In this document: piece after piece, positions 45,765-54,766 of the stretch
Layout of the letters: every line of letters starts with the position of its first letter
Position numbering within the stretch: the stretch's first letter is position 1
DNA from: Lachancea thermotolerans CBS 6340
Taxonomy: Eukaryota > Ascomycota > Saccharomycetes > Saccharomycetales > Saccharomycetaceae
Length of the DNA: 64,000 bases
Assembly: GCF_000142805.1 (NCBI RefSeq)
Contig: NC_013080.1
Coordinates: forward strand, 1,178,001 to 1,242,000
Direction: 5' to 3'
Translations under genes and position numbers: made by a program
The notes under the pieces: model-generated
Told to the model about the DNA's origin: nothing
Databases searched by the model: none
Seen by the model: only the letters and a program-made list of their open reading frames with translations

Positions 45765-48584
45765 TTAAGCAGTCGAGACAAAATTTGCCACGCTTGAGCA
45801 GTATTTTATGATATCGTCTAGCCTGTCCTTAAGTGCGTGAACTTCTTGCCAGTTCCGCAGTGCTGCGGACAAACCCTCATTCTGGTTGTTCGTGTGAATA
45901 ACATCACCATGTGCTTTCATCAGCAAGCTCATGAAAGCTTCGTAAAGCTCAAAATTCTTATTTGAGAGCAGTCCTTCTGTCAAGGCCTCCAAAAACCATA
46001 TAATCTCGTGGAAAGGCTCGAACGAATTGAGGGATCTGATTTCAAGATCAACCGATGCAGGAGAAAGATTTATCAGTTGATCCAAAAACTGTGAGTAACT
46101 TTTGTCGAGACTTCCTTCTCTCAATAACTTAGTAAATTGGGACTCGAAACTAGCCACAATCGGCTTGTGCTTCATCAATTTGTCCTCCGCCTCGGCCTGT
46201 TTGTTCTGAACGCCTCTCTGTTTTTCTAGTTCGGAGGCATCTTGTGTGGCCACATTTTCTCTTACAGAGGTATCGTCACCCACCTTTTCACCAGTAAGCT
46301 GTAGAAAAAAGGGCGCTTTCTCAGGCTTTTTGGGAGGTTCGATTGGCTTTGAGCGTTGTCTGATGACATCCAAGTTCAGGAGCGTTTGTAGTTTATTTCT
46401 TGGTCCGAGAGAAAGTGTGATTAAGTCGCTGCTCACTTGATCGACAGATGCGTAATGACCAAAATCAACTTCACCCATATCATTCGACTCTTTTGCGTCG
46501 AATGCACCATCGAGCATCGAAGCACCATTTTGTCCAAAAGACACAGATGTGGAAATTCCAGCAAACTCTTCTTCATCGATTTGTCTTGCAGGGAATGCTC
46601 TAAATTGTGCGCGGTTAGTCCATATGAGAATTCCATTTCCACTGACGTGGGTTGTCGCTAAGAAGTCGGCATTTGGTGAGAATCTTATATTTGTGGCAAC
46701 GTTGTCAAGTCTGACACCATCAATACAGCTTCCAGTGGGCAAGTCCCATGTCCTGATAGTGGAATCCAAAGATGTGGAGACAATCCAGCGGCCATCTGGG
46801 GAAAAGTCAAACGAACTAACTCTGTTAGAGTGGCCCCAGAGCTGCCTTACAACTTTCTGAGTTACTGCGTCAACAACAACAATAGAAAAGTCGTCCAATG
46901 CAAGAGCAAAAAGATCGGAGGACCTATGATAAACCATAGACGTTATGGGTGCACTCAGCTGGAGTTTCCCCAAAAACGAAGATTTACTGAAATCATAAAA
47001 TCCCACTATCCCATCCAACCCGCAAGACACCATTTTTCTGTTCATCCCATCAACAGCGATGCCCGTTACTGACTTTTTGTGCAGTCTGTATTTCTTTCTA
47101 GGCAAGCCACTTTGGAGATTATACACACCAATACCGCCGTTGGAAGATCCGACAAAACCGAAGTTTCCACAGGGTGAGATAGCAACGCTTTTCGCCAAGC
47201 CATCGTCGATTGTGTTTAGTGTCCATCTACCAACCCTTTTGGTAGCAAGGTCCCAAGTTCTTGCAAACTTTTCGTCCTTATGGGCAGTAAGGACATTCTC
47301 CCACTCGCCCTGCCTAGAGTTTTCAATGGCCATAGCCAGTACTTCAGAGAACTTCTCTTTCATAGTGCTCCCCGCAAGTCTGCCACCATCCTTCTTTTTG
47401 TGCTGCCTCTGCGAGAGCTCTTGAGACTGTGCGTCTTTGCGCAACGAAAACCCCCAAAATGATCTATCACTTGAAGCGGAAAGAATAAAATGGGATTGGT
47501 TGTCTGCGAAGAGGATAGAACTGGGGGGTTTTGAGTGCCCACCTCTTGATCTCAGGAAACGTGGAGGTTGCACAACAACCTCTGAATCACCTTGAGAGAG
47601 TGAAGGATCAAAAACATATTCTTTCAGTTGATTATCATTACCTGAAGTGACAACAATTGGTTGACCATTTAGGAAACAGGCTCTAGATATTCCACCAGCA
47701 TTCTCTTTATGCACATTCTTAAGAACGTGAATACGGCAACGGCGGTCTAAATCGTAAAAAATCAAGTCACCATTAGATGCACCAACGGCCAAGTGAGCGG
47801 ACCCATCGGTCCTGAAAGACAAAGAGGATACGCGAACAGGAGTTTTAATCGTGCGAATCTTGCGAGCTTTTTTAACATTGAATAGAATGACTTCCCCCGA
47901 AGCACAGCCCAAAGCTACAACGTCCAGTACTGGTGCAGACTCGGCAGCAGTTATTTGGTGTGGAAACTCGTCAGAAACAAATAATAACTTTCCAGACTTG
48001 ACGTTGTACACTAAGACATTCGATTTCGTCACAACCACAATTTTGTTCAAATAAGTGGGCAGGTGAATTATGGAAACAATTTCCGAGCCTTGAAGCTGGG
48101 AAACACTGAACTTGGTGTAGAAAATCGTAGCAAACTTGTCCTCTGGAGCCTTCTTGAAAATGTAAACGCAGTTGTTGTTTGCTGAGACGCACAAAAACTC
48201 GCCAAATACACAGATGTCAGTAACAGTTACACCGGTGTCTGGGAGTTGGAGAAGCCTTTCAAGCTTGCCTCTGCGGTAAATGCCAACCTTGTTTCCGAAT
48301 CCAACGAACACATATTGGAAGTGTGCTGCAAGACAGGTTATAACCGACTCCGTTTCTGTTTCGCTAACAAAGAGTAGGTTAAGGTTGTTGGCGTCATATA
48401 TTTGAAATGTTTTGCCCACACTAGTCACAATGTAAAAGGTTGAACCTAATGTTCCAACAGCGAATGGTACACCATTAGAAACATTTCCCACAACCCTGAA
48501 AGGGGAAAGGACTTTTGATTTGGCAAAAGAGCGAGCACCGTCCTCCTTGCTCGGAACCTTGCGCTTCTTGTAAGATTCGGTCAT
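45765..48584 (-). CDS. UTP21: U3 snoRNP/UTP-B subunit Utp21
   Basis: Nucleolar WD40 protein of the small-subunit processome needed for 18S rRNA maturation. The product is 939 residues (same as S. cerevisiae). Tandem WD repeats fill about residues 20-650 (for example LWGHSNRVSSFDFSPDGRWI and VSTSLDSTIRTWDLPTGSCI). The conserved Utp21 C-terminal helical domain ends the protein (about 700-939, with LITLSLGPRNKLQTLLNLDV). PAC and RRPE elements lie 50-80 bp upstream. Confidence 0.96.
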   Translation of the reverse strand: MTESYKKRKVPSKEDGARSFAKSKVLSPFRVVGNVSNGVPFAVGTLGSTFYIVTSVGKTFQIYDANNLNLLFVSETETESVITCLAAHFQYVFVGFGNKVGIYRRGKLERLLQLPDTGVTVTDICVFGEFLCVSANNNCVYIFKKAPEDKFATIFYTKFSVSQLQGSEIVSIIHLPTYLNKIVVVTKSNVLVYNVKSGKLLFVSDEFPHQITAAESAPVLDVVALGCASGEVILFNVKKARKIRTIKTPVRVSSLSFRTDGSAHLAVGASNGDLIFYDLDRRCRIHVLKNVHKENAGGISRACFLNGQPIVVTSGNDNQLKEYVFDPSLSQGDSEVVVQPPRFLRSRGGHSKPPSSILFADNQSHFILSASSDRSFWGFSLRKDAQSQELSQRQHKKKDGGRLAGSTMKEKFSEVLAMAIENSRQGEWENVLTAHKDEKFARTWDLATKRVGRWTLNTIDDGLAKSVAISPCGNFGFVGSSNGGIGVYNLQSGLPRKKYRLHKKSVTGIAVDGMNRKMVSCGLDGIVGFYDFSKSSFLGKLQLSAPITSMVYHRSSDLFALALDDFSIVVVDAVTQKVVRQLWGHSNRVSSFDFSPDGRWIVSTSLDSTIRTWDLPTGSCIDGVRLDNVATNIRFSPNADFLATTHVSGNGILIWTNRAQFRAFPARQIDEEEFAGISTSVSFGQNGASMLDGAFDAKESNDMGEVDFGHYASVDQVSSDLITLSLGPRNKLQTLLNLDVIRQRSKPIEPPKKPEKAPFFLQLTGEKVGDDTSVRENVATQDASELEKQRGVQNKQAEAEDKLMKHKPIVASFESQFTKLLREGSLDKSYSQFLDQLINLSPASVDLEIRSLNSFEPFHEIIWFLEALTEGLLSNKNFELYEAFMSLLMKAHGDVIHTNNQNEGLSAALRNWQEVHALKDRLDDIIKYCSSVANFVSTA

Positions 48585-48632
48585 TTCAGCGAGCTACTGT
48601 GCTTGTTATCGGAAGTTTTATTGTTCGTGAAG

Positions 48633-48662
48633 CTCATCGCGTTGCGAGTTCGAAATTTTTCA
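48633..48662 (-). promoter_or_regulatory. PAC and RRPE elements upstream of UTP21
   Basis: CTCATCGC at 48633-48640 (PAC, reverse strand) and GAAATTTTTCA at 48652-48662 (RRPE, TGAAAAATTTC on the minus strand). Both lie within 80 bp of the ATG, as expected for a ribosome-biogenesis gene. Confidence 0.75.
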
Positions 48663-48681
48663 TAATTGAACTGACCCAGTA

Positions 48682-48699
48682 TATGATTATATAATCATA
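48682..48699. repeat. Perfect 18-bp AT-rich palindrome
   Basis: TATGATTATATAATCATA reads the same on both strands without a spacer. It lies about 100-115 bp upstream of the UTP21 ATG, just beyond its PAC/RRPE pair. Confidence 0.85.
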
Positions 48700-49288
48700 G
48701 CTCAATGGGAGATAGGTGATCATTGAATATATTCCAGGAAGTACTAGGGCAATTTTTGATATGCAGCTACCACGGAAGCCCTGATACTTTTGAGATCTGA
48801 GCTCCTACTGGCCTGGGTGCCACTCGCAGAGTTGGCTATACTATTTTAGAGATATAACGGCAGCACTTGAGTTGGTACATTGAAAGGTAAAGTTTGATCA
48901 CCAGGTCACTTTAGTGGCTAACCACGTTTCAAATTTACCTCTTGTCAGCTGCACAAAACCTGTCTTAAACTTCTTTTGGCTTTCATGTTGTTTTAGCGTG
49001 CAGGCGATGCAGCGCTCGGTTGACGAAGGTCATCTGTCATCTGAGGATATGATGATGCTGGTTTCACGATCTCGCCACAGGGACATCCGGCTTCGCAACC
49101 CTGGAGAATAAGCTTACGGGCCAAATAATCAAATGAAGAAGACGCATCTCAAACGCGTCAGGGCGCGTAACTATGATTCCTTCATGCTAGACATAAGGCT
49201 ACATGGCCCCCTCCCATCTTAAAATTGGGACTTAATGCAGAGAAATTCATATCTTTGACAAATCCTAAACAAAGGAAGATAGCGTAAG

Positions 49289-49552
49289 TCATTTCCATTC
49301 ATGAAGCGCTCGACTGGGAATCTCTGAATATGACTGAACAACGACACAGGTTAAATTGAACCCTAAAGTCGTATTTTTCCCAAAATTATCTGAAGCATAC
49401 AGATGAGCGTATGGGGACTTTAAGTCCCAAAATGCTATTCTTACGGAGCCTTTTCTATGATGAAAGACCTCAGCCTCATATTGACCGCAATCATTTTCGC
49501 AATTTACTGACACCCCATCTATTTGAACAGACCAGTGGGCGTTAGTAGACAT
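49289..49552 (-). CDS. Unrecognised small ORF
   Basis: 87 codons from a true ATG at 49552. The product has no signal peptide or transmembrane segment, three Cys (VNCENDCGQ and LTCVVV) and a mixed, globular-looking composition (VQIDGVSVNCENDCGQYEAE, IAFWDLKSPYAHLYASDN). That is less biased than usual chance ORFs. I do not recognise it. It occupies the middle of an unusually long promoter region, so it may be a small gene, a decayed gene or chance. Confidence 0.25.
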   Translation of the reverse strand: MSTNAHWSVQIDGVSVNCENDCGQYEAEVFHHRKGSVRIAFWDLKSPYAHLYASDNFGKNTTLGFNLTCVVVQSYSEIPSRALHEWK

Positions 49553-49717
49553 GATTTAGGATCCAAGAGTCCTATATTTCTTGGACCGATGTTTGTAGTC
49601 AGGTTGAGTCATTAATCTAAGTTCAAGATGTCAGTCTCTACTGGTAGTGCCACATCTTAATGCCCTAACAGGCTTGTTGCTTATGTAACAATATTCCGAG
49701 TTCAAAGATTCAACTTT

Positions 49718-49726
49718 GCACGTGGG
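49718..49726 (+). promoter_or_regulatory. Pho4-type site upstream of VIP1
   Basis: GCACGTGGG contains CACGTGGG, the high-affinity Pho4 core of PHO promoters, about 115 bp before the VIP1 ATG. The flanking GGG favours Pho4 over Cbf1. Binding is inferred. Confidence 0.5.
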
Positions 49727-49835
49727 TCTTTTTCTGCATGCCAGCGAACGAAATTACCTGCATCGCGCATAGTTCAGCTAATTGATATTAGCTTTGCCAG
49801 TTCCCGATACTTTAAGGAAAGAGAGGCTAGGCGCA

Positions 49836-52800
49836 ATGAGCGATTCTAAGCCTAAAGAAACCGGCCAGGGGTCTATGTCACCTCTCTTACTCAACAATAA
49901 AACCAAGAAAGCCATGGAGTCGATCGCGCCGATCTTAGAGGGTTTTAGCCCTAAAACCTCAGCTAGCGAAAATACATCGTTGAAATTGCCTCCTCCTGGA
50001 AGTCCCCATGAGTCTCACATCGATGAAGATATAGGATGCGACTTGAACTTGGACCGTACCGTGAGCATTAGCTCCCAACTCTCCTCAAGCTCCTCAAGGC
50101 CAGGGCTGTCACCTACAAATTCCTACGATAACATTCACCCAGGGGGGAAACTCCAGAGACTTAAAAGCAACTCGAACTTGGGCCAATCGTCTACAGTGGC
50201 ATCTGGGAACTCTGCTTTGGACTTCCAGCATGCTGCGGTCGAATCGGCAAGTAACAATGACTCGGGCAACGAAACCCCGACTGAAACCCCGAGCAGCTCC
50301 GCAAACAGCTCCGCAGGATCTTCTCGCAAGCCCTCCTCGAACTCAGGAAGGCCCCAGCTGCCCAAGATCGGCAAAATCGGTGTATGCGCTATGGACGCCA
50401 AAGTTCTCTCCAAGCCTTGTAGGCATATTTTAAATCGGCTTATCCAGAATGGTGAATTCGAGACCATTATTTTTGGCGACAAAGTCATTTTGGATGAAAA
50501 CAACGAAAACTGGCCGACTTGTGACTTTTTGATCAGTTTCTTCTCGTCGGGCTTCCCGCTTAGTAAAGCCATTGACTACGTTAACCTGCGCAAACCGTTT
50601 TACATAAACGATCTTGAGATGCAGAAGGTCCTTTGGGACAGAAGACTATGCTTAAAGCTACTGGACGTCGCCAAGGTTCCAACGCCACCACGGCTAGAAA
50701 TCAGCAGAGACGGGGGGCCTCGTGTCGATCCGGCCTTGAGAGCAAAACTTTTGGAGCGGGGTGTTGAGATCAAACCCGTCAAAGAGCCAGCGTGGAAGAT
50801 GGTCGATGACGATACCTTGGAGGTCAAAGGGAGGAGAATGACAAAACCTTTCGTCGAAAAGCCTGTTGATGGAGAAGATCATAATATTTACATCTACTAC
50901 CACTCCAAAAACGGTGGTGGCGGCAGGCGTCTTTTCCGCAAAGTTGGCAACAAGTCTTCTGAATTCGATCCTAGCCTCAAGTCTCCTCGCACCGACGGAT
51001 CTTACATTTACGAGGAATTTATGGATACTGATAATTTTGAAGATGTCAAAGCATACACAGTGGGCGAGGGATTCTGTCATGCTGAGACGCGAAAATCTCC
51101 AGTAGTCGATGGTATAGTGCGCAGGAATACACATGGAAAGGAAATAAGGTACGTGACAGAGTTAACCCCAGAAGAAAAGGAAATTGCACGTAGAGTGACG
51201 AAGATATTTTCGCAGATGATTTGTGGATTTGATCTTTTGCGCGTGAATGGAAATTCTTATGTCATTGATGTAAATGGTTTCTCGTTTGTGAAAGACAATT
51301 CTGCTTATTATGACGCCTGTGCAAAAATCCTAAGGGAAACTTTCATTCAGGCCAAGAAGAAAATGGATCTAGAGAAACGTAATTTACCAATAATCAAAGA
51401 AGAAAAAACCCAAAAATGGGTCTTTAAGGGTTTGGTAACCGTCATCCGCCACGCGGACAGAACTCCAAAACAAAAGTTTAAGCATTCTTTTAGGTCACCA
51501 ATCTTTATTTCCTTGCTGAAGGGACATAAAGAAGAAGTCGTTATACGCAATGTGAATGATTTGAAGGTTGTTCTGCAAGCCCTTACAATTGCCCAAGAAG
51601 AGAACACCGAGGATCCCCAAAAGTTGAAGGTGTTAGCCAATGCGCTTGAAAAGAAAATGGACCTTCCTGGAACGAAGATCCAATTGAAGCCAGTATTAAA
51701 TTCTGAGAAAGAAGTTGAAAAAGTCCAATTTATTTTGAAATGGGGAGGTGAGCCAACGCACTCTGCCCGTTACCAGGCTACCGAATTGGGAGAGCAAATG
51801 AGGCAGGACTTCGATCTTCTCAATAAAAATATTTTGCCTAACATCAAGATCTTCTCGTCCTCAGAAAGACGGGTTTTAGCATCCGCGCAGTTGTGGGCAA
51901 TGGCACTTTTTGGGGCAGACGAATTAGGGAGTGATGAAATCAGTATAAGGAAAGACCTTCTTGACGACAGCAACGCTGCCAAAGATTTAATGGACAATGT
52001 TAAAAAACAGCTCAAGCCTCTCCTCAGAGAAGGCAAAGAGGCGCCTCGTCAGTTTGCTTGGCCCGCCAAAATGCCTGAACCATATCTCGTTATTAAACGT
52101 GTAGTGGAGCTGATGAACTATCACAAACACGTCATGGATTACAATTTCGAAACGAAAGATGTTGCAGATATGCAGCGCAGATGGTGCTGTGCCGAAGATC
52201 CTATGCTCTTCAAAGAACGTTGGGATAAGCTATTCAAAGAGTTTGTGAGCGTCGAGAAGGTTGATCCTGCTAAGATATCGGAGCTTTATGACACTATGAA
52301 ATATGATGCACTCCACAATAGACAATTCTTGGAGCACATATTTGCTTCAAGTGGGAGAGCTGCAAGGGCAAACGTCGATTTGTGCAAAGACTCTCTTGTA
52401 GATCGTTATCCTATCAACATTTTGGCCATGAATAACTTCAAGATCCCGGATTCGAGTTCGCAGCATGGAGGGACCTCCAGCAAGGGTAGCAGCGTAGGTT
52501 CTCTAGGATGGGTTCTCGAAAGCAGTGCAAATACTTCTCGTCCATCCTCTCAATTCGATGATCCAAAATTTATGCAACTTCGTGAGTTATACAAACTCTC
52601 GAAAGTCCTCTTTGATTTCATCTGCCCACAAGAGTACGGTATCGAAGATAATGAGAAATTAGATATTGGGCTGCTGACCTCACTGCCACTGGCAAAGCAG
52701 ATTTTGAATGATATTGATGACATGAAGAAAAAAGACGCACCTGCCTGCGTCGCGTATTTTACAAAGGAATCGCACATCTACACTTTGCTCAATATAATTT

Positions 52801-53180
52801 ACGAAAGCGGACTACCTATGCGGATTGCTCGCAACGCGTTGCCCGAGCTGGATTACTTATCTCAAATCAATTTCGAATTATATGAGAGCACTGATAACTC
52901 TGGGCAGAAAGCTCATTCTTTGAGACTGAAAATGTCCCCTGGGTGCCACACCCAAGATCCTTTGGAAGTACAGCTTGACGAAAAGCACTATATCAGTTGC
53001 ATTCCAAAAATTTCTCTGACAAAACACTTAGATTTGGACTATGTTTCTCAAAAACTGAGAAACAAATTCAGCAGAGTTATTCTGCCCAAAAAGTTTACGC
53101 CTGTGAACATAACGAGTCCGAATCTCACTTTCCGGAAAGGGCCCTTGTTTGAATCCTCTTCACACCCCGCCCAGAAATAG
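49836..53180 (+). CDS. VIP1: Inositol hexakisphosphate/diphosphoinositol kinase Vip1
   Basis: Bifunctional PPIP5K that makes 1-InsP7 and InsP8 and also carries a phosphatase domain; it links phosphate status to signalling. The product is 1114 residues (S. cerevisiae 1146). A Ser-rich N-terminus (1-180) precedes the ATP-grasp kinase domain (about 180-510, starting KIGKIGVCAMDAKVLSKPCR, with FDLLRVNGNSYVIDVNGFSF). Then comes the histidine acid phosphatase domain starting with TVIRHADRTPKQKFKHSF (about residue 536). The ATG at 49836 is the first in the frame. Confidence 0.96.
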   Translation: MSDSKPKETGQGSMSPLLLNNKTKKAMESIAPILEGFSPKTSASENTSLKLPPPGSPHESHIDEDIGCDLNLDRTVSISSQLSSSSSRPGLSPTNSYDNIHPGGKLQRLKSNSNLGQSSTVASGNSALDFQHAAVESASNNDSGNETPTETPSSSANSSAGSSRKPSSNSGRPQLPKIGKIGVCAMDAKVLSKPCRHILNRLIQNGEFETIIFGDKVILDENNENWPTCDFLISFFSSGFPLSKAIDYVNLRKPFYINDLEMQKVLWDRRLCLKLLDVAKVPTPPRLEISRDGGPRVDPALRAKLLERGVEIKPVKEPAWKMVDDDTLEVKGRRMTKPFVEKPVDGEDHNIYIYYHSKNGGGGRRLFRKVGNKSSEFDPSLKSPRTDGSYIYEEFMDTDNFEDVKAYTVGEGFCHAETRKSPVVDGIVRRNTHGKEIRYVTELTPEEKEIARRVTKIFSQMICGFDLLRVNGNSYVIDVNGFSFVKDNSAYYDACAKILRETFIQAKKKMDLEKRNLPIIKEEKTQKWVFKGLVTVIRHADRTPKQKFKHSFRSPIFISLLKGHKEEVVIRNVNDLKVVLQALTIAQEENTEDPQKLKVLANALEKKMDLPGTKIQLKPVLNSEKEVEKVQFILKWGGEPTHSARYQATELGEQMRQDFDLLNKNILPNIKIFSSSERRVLASAQLWAMALFGADELGSDEISIRKDLLDDSNAAKDLMDNVKKQLKPLLREGKEAPRQFAWPAKMPEPYLVIKRVVELMNYHKHVMDYNFETKDVADMQRRWCCAEDPMLFKERWDKLFKEFVSVEKVDPAKISELYDTMKYDALHNRQFLEHIFASSGRAARANVDLCKDSLVDRYPINILAMNNFKIPDSSSQHGGTSSKGSSVGSLGWVLESSANTSRPSSQFDDPKFMQLRELYKLSKVLFDFICPQEYGIEDNEKLDIGLLTSLPLAKQILNDIDDMKKKDAPACVAYFTKESHIYTLLNIIYESGLPMRIARNALPELDYLSQINFELYESTDNSGQKAHSLRLKMSPGCHTQDPLEVQLDEKHYISCIPKISLTKHLDLDYVSQKLRNKFSRVILPKKFTPVNITSPNLTFRKGPLFESSSHPAQK

Positions 53181-53362
53181 AGTGTTTTAAAAACATACTT
53201 CTCATAGCATCATTTAATCCGCTAATCTGCTCACTGCACCCTAACAAGGCCTAAATCTCTCTCAAGACATGTGCTGGAGCTCTTTGATAAACTTAAAGAC
53301 ATTCCAGGAGCCGAGAGATGTATATGCTCAAAATGCTCATCTTGCCTTTTTAGAGAGCAGAT

Positions 53363-53410
53363 TGAGCAAAATAAAGTAATTGAATTAAAATCGATAAATT
53401 ATTGAGCAAA
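53363..53410 (+). promoter_or_regulatory. Two copper-responsive (Mac1-type) elements upstream of CTR3
   Basis: TGAGCAAA occurs at 53363-53370 and 53403-53410, each within the identical decamer ATTGAGCAAA, 40 bp apart in the same orientation. This is the reverse complement of the Mac1 consensus TTTGCTCA. They lie about 140-190 bp before the CTR3 ATG. The further match ATGCTCA occurs at about 53334-53340. The rest of the 369-bp VIP1-CTR3 spacer shows nothing else. Confidence 0.8.
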
Positions 53411-53549
53411 TAGGGCCGGCTTGCCAAAGGAATATAAGCGTGCCCATGAATCAGTGTCTCCAAGTAAAGTTCATAGTTATGACAAACTCACAACCATTGT
53501 TTTGTTTATCTGATCACTAGCACGCCTTAAGTTAACTCCATCAAACACT

Positions 53550-54284
53550 ATGTCAAATTACTTGGATAGTGATCCCCTCATCAAGATGGCAATGGGCTCA
53601 TCATCATCATCCAAGAAGACATGTAAAATCTCCATGCTGTGGAATTGGTATACAATCGATACATGCTTCATTGCCAGATCCTGGAGGAATGACACGAAAG
53701 GAAAGTTTGCTGGTTCTTGCATTGGATGCTTTTTGTTGGTTGTAGCTGCTCAATGGCTTAATAGAGTGTCAAGGCAATTTGACATCGAGCTAGCAAAAAG
53801 GCGCAAGTTGAAGGTGCTCGCGAAATATAGCAATCTCCCTAACTCAGATGATACCTCAGGATTATCGCTCTCGGACTCAGCTCAGCAGACGCTTGAGCAG
53901 CTACTGGCTGAACCTGATTGGAAAACCTCGTTGAAGGCTGTTGGGACCACACTCTCTCATACTTGGTTCTTGACAAGTTTGAAGGATGAGTTTGCTGGAC
54001 TGGAAGGAATGGCAAGCTGTTGCTCCACTAACATAGACGTTTTCCCTACTTTGCTAGACCACATTCTGAGGTCATTAGTATTTGTTCTTCAATGGGGGCT
54101 GTCTTACATTATCATGTTGCTGTTCATGTATTACAACGGCTATATCATCATCAGCTGTCTCATAGGCGCTCTAATTGGTAGACTACTTTTTAATTTTGAA
54201 CCATTGGCGACATGTGGTGGAGCAGGAGGTTCTAATACTGTCGCTCATGACAAAGAGGTTAATGACAGAAAATGCTGTATGTAA
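53550..54284 (+). CDS. CTR3: High-affinity copper transporter Ctr3
   Basis: Plasma membrane Cu(I) permease of the Ctr family, active as a trimer. The product is 244 residues (S. cerevisiae 241). The start is Ser-rich, followed by CKISMLWNWYTIDTCFIARSWRND, highly conserved in Ctr3. A first transmembrane helix lies at about 49-69. Two closely spaced helices follow at about 172-215 (LQWGLSYIIMLLFMYYNGYI and IISCLIGALIGRLLF). The C-terminal CC pair (KCCM) is typical. Two Mac1-type elements upstream support induction under copper starvation. Confidence 0.96.
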   Translation: MSNYLDSDPLIKMAMGSSSSSKKTCKISMLWNWYTIDTCFIARSWRNDTKGKFAGSCIGCFLLVVAAQWLNRVSRQFDIELAKRRKLKVLAKYSNLPNSDDTSGLSLSDSAQQTLEQLLAEPDWKTSLKAVGTTLSHTWFLTSLKDEFAGLEGMASCCSTNIDVFPTLLDHILRSLVFVLQWGLSYIIMLLFMYYNGYIIISCLIGALIGRLLFNFEPLATCGGAGGSNTVAHDKEVNDRKCCM

Positions 54285-54766
54285 TTGGCATTTTTAAGAT
54301 AAGACAGCTTTCTGAGAAAGAAAGCCCTACAGTAATTACTTGTTAATAGAATCCAACAGTATCAATAACCTTTTTCATGCTACTTCGGGGTAAGAATTAA
54401 AGCTACAGCAGAAAGAAGAATTTTTCAAGAATGTGATCACCGTTGGCATCCCAGGAAAGGCCTATGCGATAATACCAAGGCTTATAGACTTGCGCATATG
54501 CTTTCCTGCTCGCTGAACGAAGATTGTTCAGCTAGGGACTTGGTGATATCCGATTAAGGATGGCGTTTAATATTCCAATGCTCCGTTAGTACAATACCTA
54601 TAGCTAAGTTAGGCATGTCCTGCAACCCGTTGGCTGCATCATTGGGTAATTGTTTATGTGAAAAGTCTCAAGAAAAAACTCAAAAGATTCAGAAGGTTTT
54701 CTTGGTAGTATTTCCAGTACAAATTGTAATGCATGTTCCCCATTCCCATTGTTAAGGTAAAATTTC
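54285..54766. other. CTR3/PRS1 convergent intergenic region
   Basis: 482 bp between convergent stops. A/T-rich runs near both stops could serve 3'-end formation. No gene, tRNA or repeat was recognised. Confidence 0.4.

Larger units (their letters stand above)
48585..49835. promoter_or_regulatory. UTP21/VIP1 divergent intergenic region
   Basis: 1.25 kb between divergent starts. Next to UTP21 are PAC/RRPE and a perfect palindrome. The middle holds a minus-strand ORF of 87 codons (49289-49552). Next to VIP1 is a Pho4-type CACGTGGG. The rest shows no recognisable gene. Confidence 0.5.

Noticed and set aside
48697-48713. A-box-like ATAGCTCAATGGGAGAT
   Set aside because: It resembles a tRNA D-arm, but no B-box follows within about 100 bp.
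48914-49111. 65-codon frame upstream of VIP1
   Set aside because: It opens with GTG, not ATG, and the product has no recognisable features.
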